A program made the position numbers and the translations under genes. Source: Caldifarciminota bacterium (lineage in GTDB: Bacteria > Hydrothermota > Hydrothermia > B15-G9 > WFZT01). Taken from it: 5,953 nt of DNA. Below the pieces are notes generated by a model. It did not search any database and had not been told where the DNA came from. It saw only the letters and a program-made list of their open reading frames with translations. The stretch lies in NCBI GenBank assembly GCA_026991055.1, contig JALXCE010000180.1:1-5953 (forward strand). The letters run 5' to 3'. Within the stretch, counting starts at the first letter, position 1, and each line of letters begins with the position of its first letter. Shown here piece after piece: positions 5,670-5,953 of the stretch.

Positions 5670-5953
5670 AAAAGTCGTCATCGCTCTTGGTGGAAATGCA
5701 CTGAGGAGCAAAGGTGAGCCTTTCACCATCGAACACCAGTATAACAGAGCTAAAAGGTCGCTTGTACCAATTGTTGAGCTAATCAGGGAAGGTTACAGGA
5801 TAGTCATCACCCACGGCAATGGTCCACAGGTAGGGGTTGAGTTTTTCCGCAATATACTCGCAAGAGACAAATATCCACCCTATCCGCTTGATGTATTGAA
5901 TGCGGAAACTCAGGGATGGATGGGATACATCATCTCCCTTGCCATCACAAATC
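5662..5953 (+). CDS. arcC: Carbamate kinase (3'-partial)
   Basis: Catalyses the reversible transfer of phosphate between carbamoyl phosphate and ADP, making ATP at the end of arginine deiminase, agmatine or purine-allantoin breakdown. In some thermophiles the enzyme instead helps make carbamoyl phosphate. Only 97 codons of an expected ~310 are present. They carry the N-terminal nucleotide-binding motif ALGGNAL (8-14), the HGNGPQVG block (51-58) and PLDVLNAETQGWMGY (75-89), all diagnostic of carbamate kinase rather than other amino-acid kinases. The ATG overlaps the end of acpS by eight bases (ATGGATAG), so translation is likely coupled. No arcA or arcB is visible, so the pathway cannot be decided. 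The gene runs off the window edge. Confidence 0.92.
   Translation, partial: MDRKVVIALGGNALRSKGEPFTIEHQYNRAKRSLVPIVELIREGYRIVITHGNGPQVGVEFFRNILARDKYPPYPLDVLNAETQGWMGYIISLAITN

Noticed and set aside
4893..5729. A 278-codon open frame on the minus strand across the end of the HhH gene, all of acpS and the start of carbamate kinase
   Set aside because: It lies opposite well-recognised acpS and carbamate kinase codons. Its translation has no recognisable motif and no ordered composition, and it would overlap three real genes. It is a shadow frame.

Overview
The window comes from a Gram-negative-type bacterium. Two consecutive genes encode predicted outer-membrane beta-barrel proteins, and the genes are tightly packed and all on the plus strand. 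Arginine is mostly AGG/AGA and charged residues are abundant, as is common in thermophiles. The pair of a PorV/PorQ-like barrel and a ComEA-like helix-hairpin-helix (HhH) protein with a barrel body recalls uncultured lineages such as WOR-3/Stahlbacteria/Hydrothermae or the Bacteroidota-Fibrobacterota neighbourhood. That placement is inference from gene content only.

Layout. (1) Positions 1-1662 hold the 3' part of a cydC-type gene, an ABC exporter subunit linked to cytochrome bd assembly; its first ~20-25 codons lie before the window. (2) Positions 1663-1973 form a non-coding gap of about 310 bases that is far from empty. A near-consensus sigma-70 promoter (TTGAAT-17-TATAAA) leads into a strongly structured segment (about 1742-1927). 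This segment is closed by a perfect 14-bp long-range helix and contains a perfect 14-bp hairpin, a perfect 8-bp hairpin and three copies of CATCTCCTCY, any of which could pair with a single GGAGATG. A second promoter-like site (TTGTAT-18-TATAAT) follows, just before the next gene. (3) Positions 1974-5953 form a probable operon: a PorV/PorQ-like barrel protein, an 813-residue HhH-plus-barrel protein, holo-ACP synthase (acpS), and the first 97 codons of carbamate kinase (arcC-like). The gaps are 33 and 3 bases, followed by an 8-base overlap.

How the parts fit. CydC supports bd-oxidase maturation and points to respiration at low oxygen. The two envelope proteins are probably made together. AcpS activates acyl carrier protein for lipid synthesis, and carbamate kinase interconverts carbamoyl phosphate and ATP; the last two look like housekeeping genes sharing the transcript rather than parts of one pathway.

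The most unusual element is the structured RNA candidate between cydC and the barrel operon. I could not match it to a family I know. It is either a small RNA with its own promoter or a leader with alternative folds.
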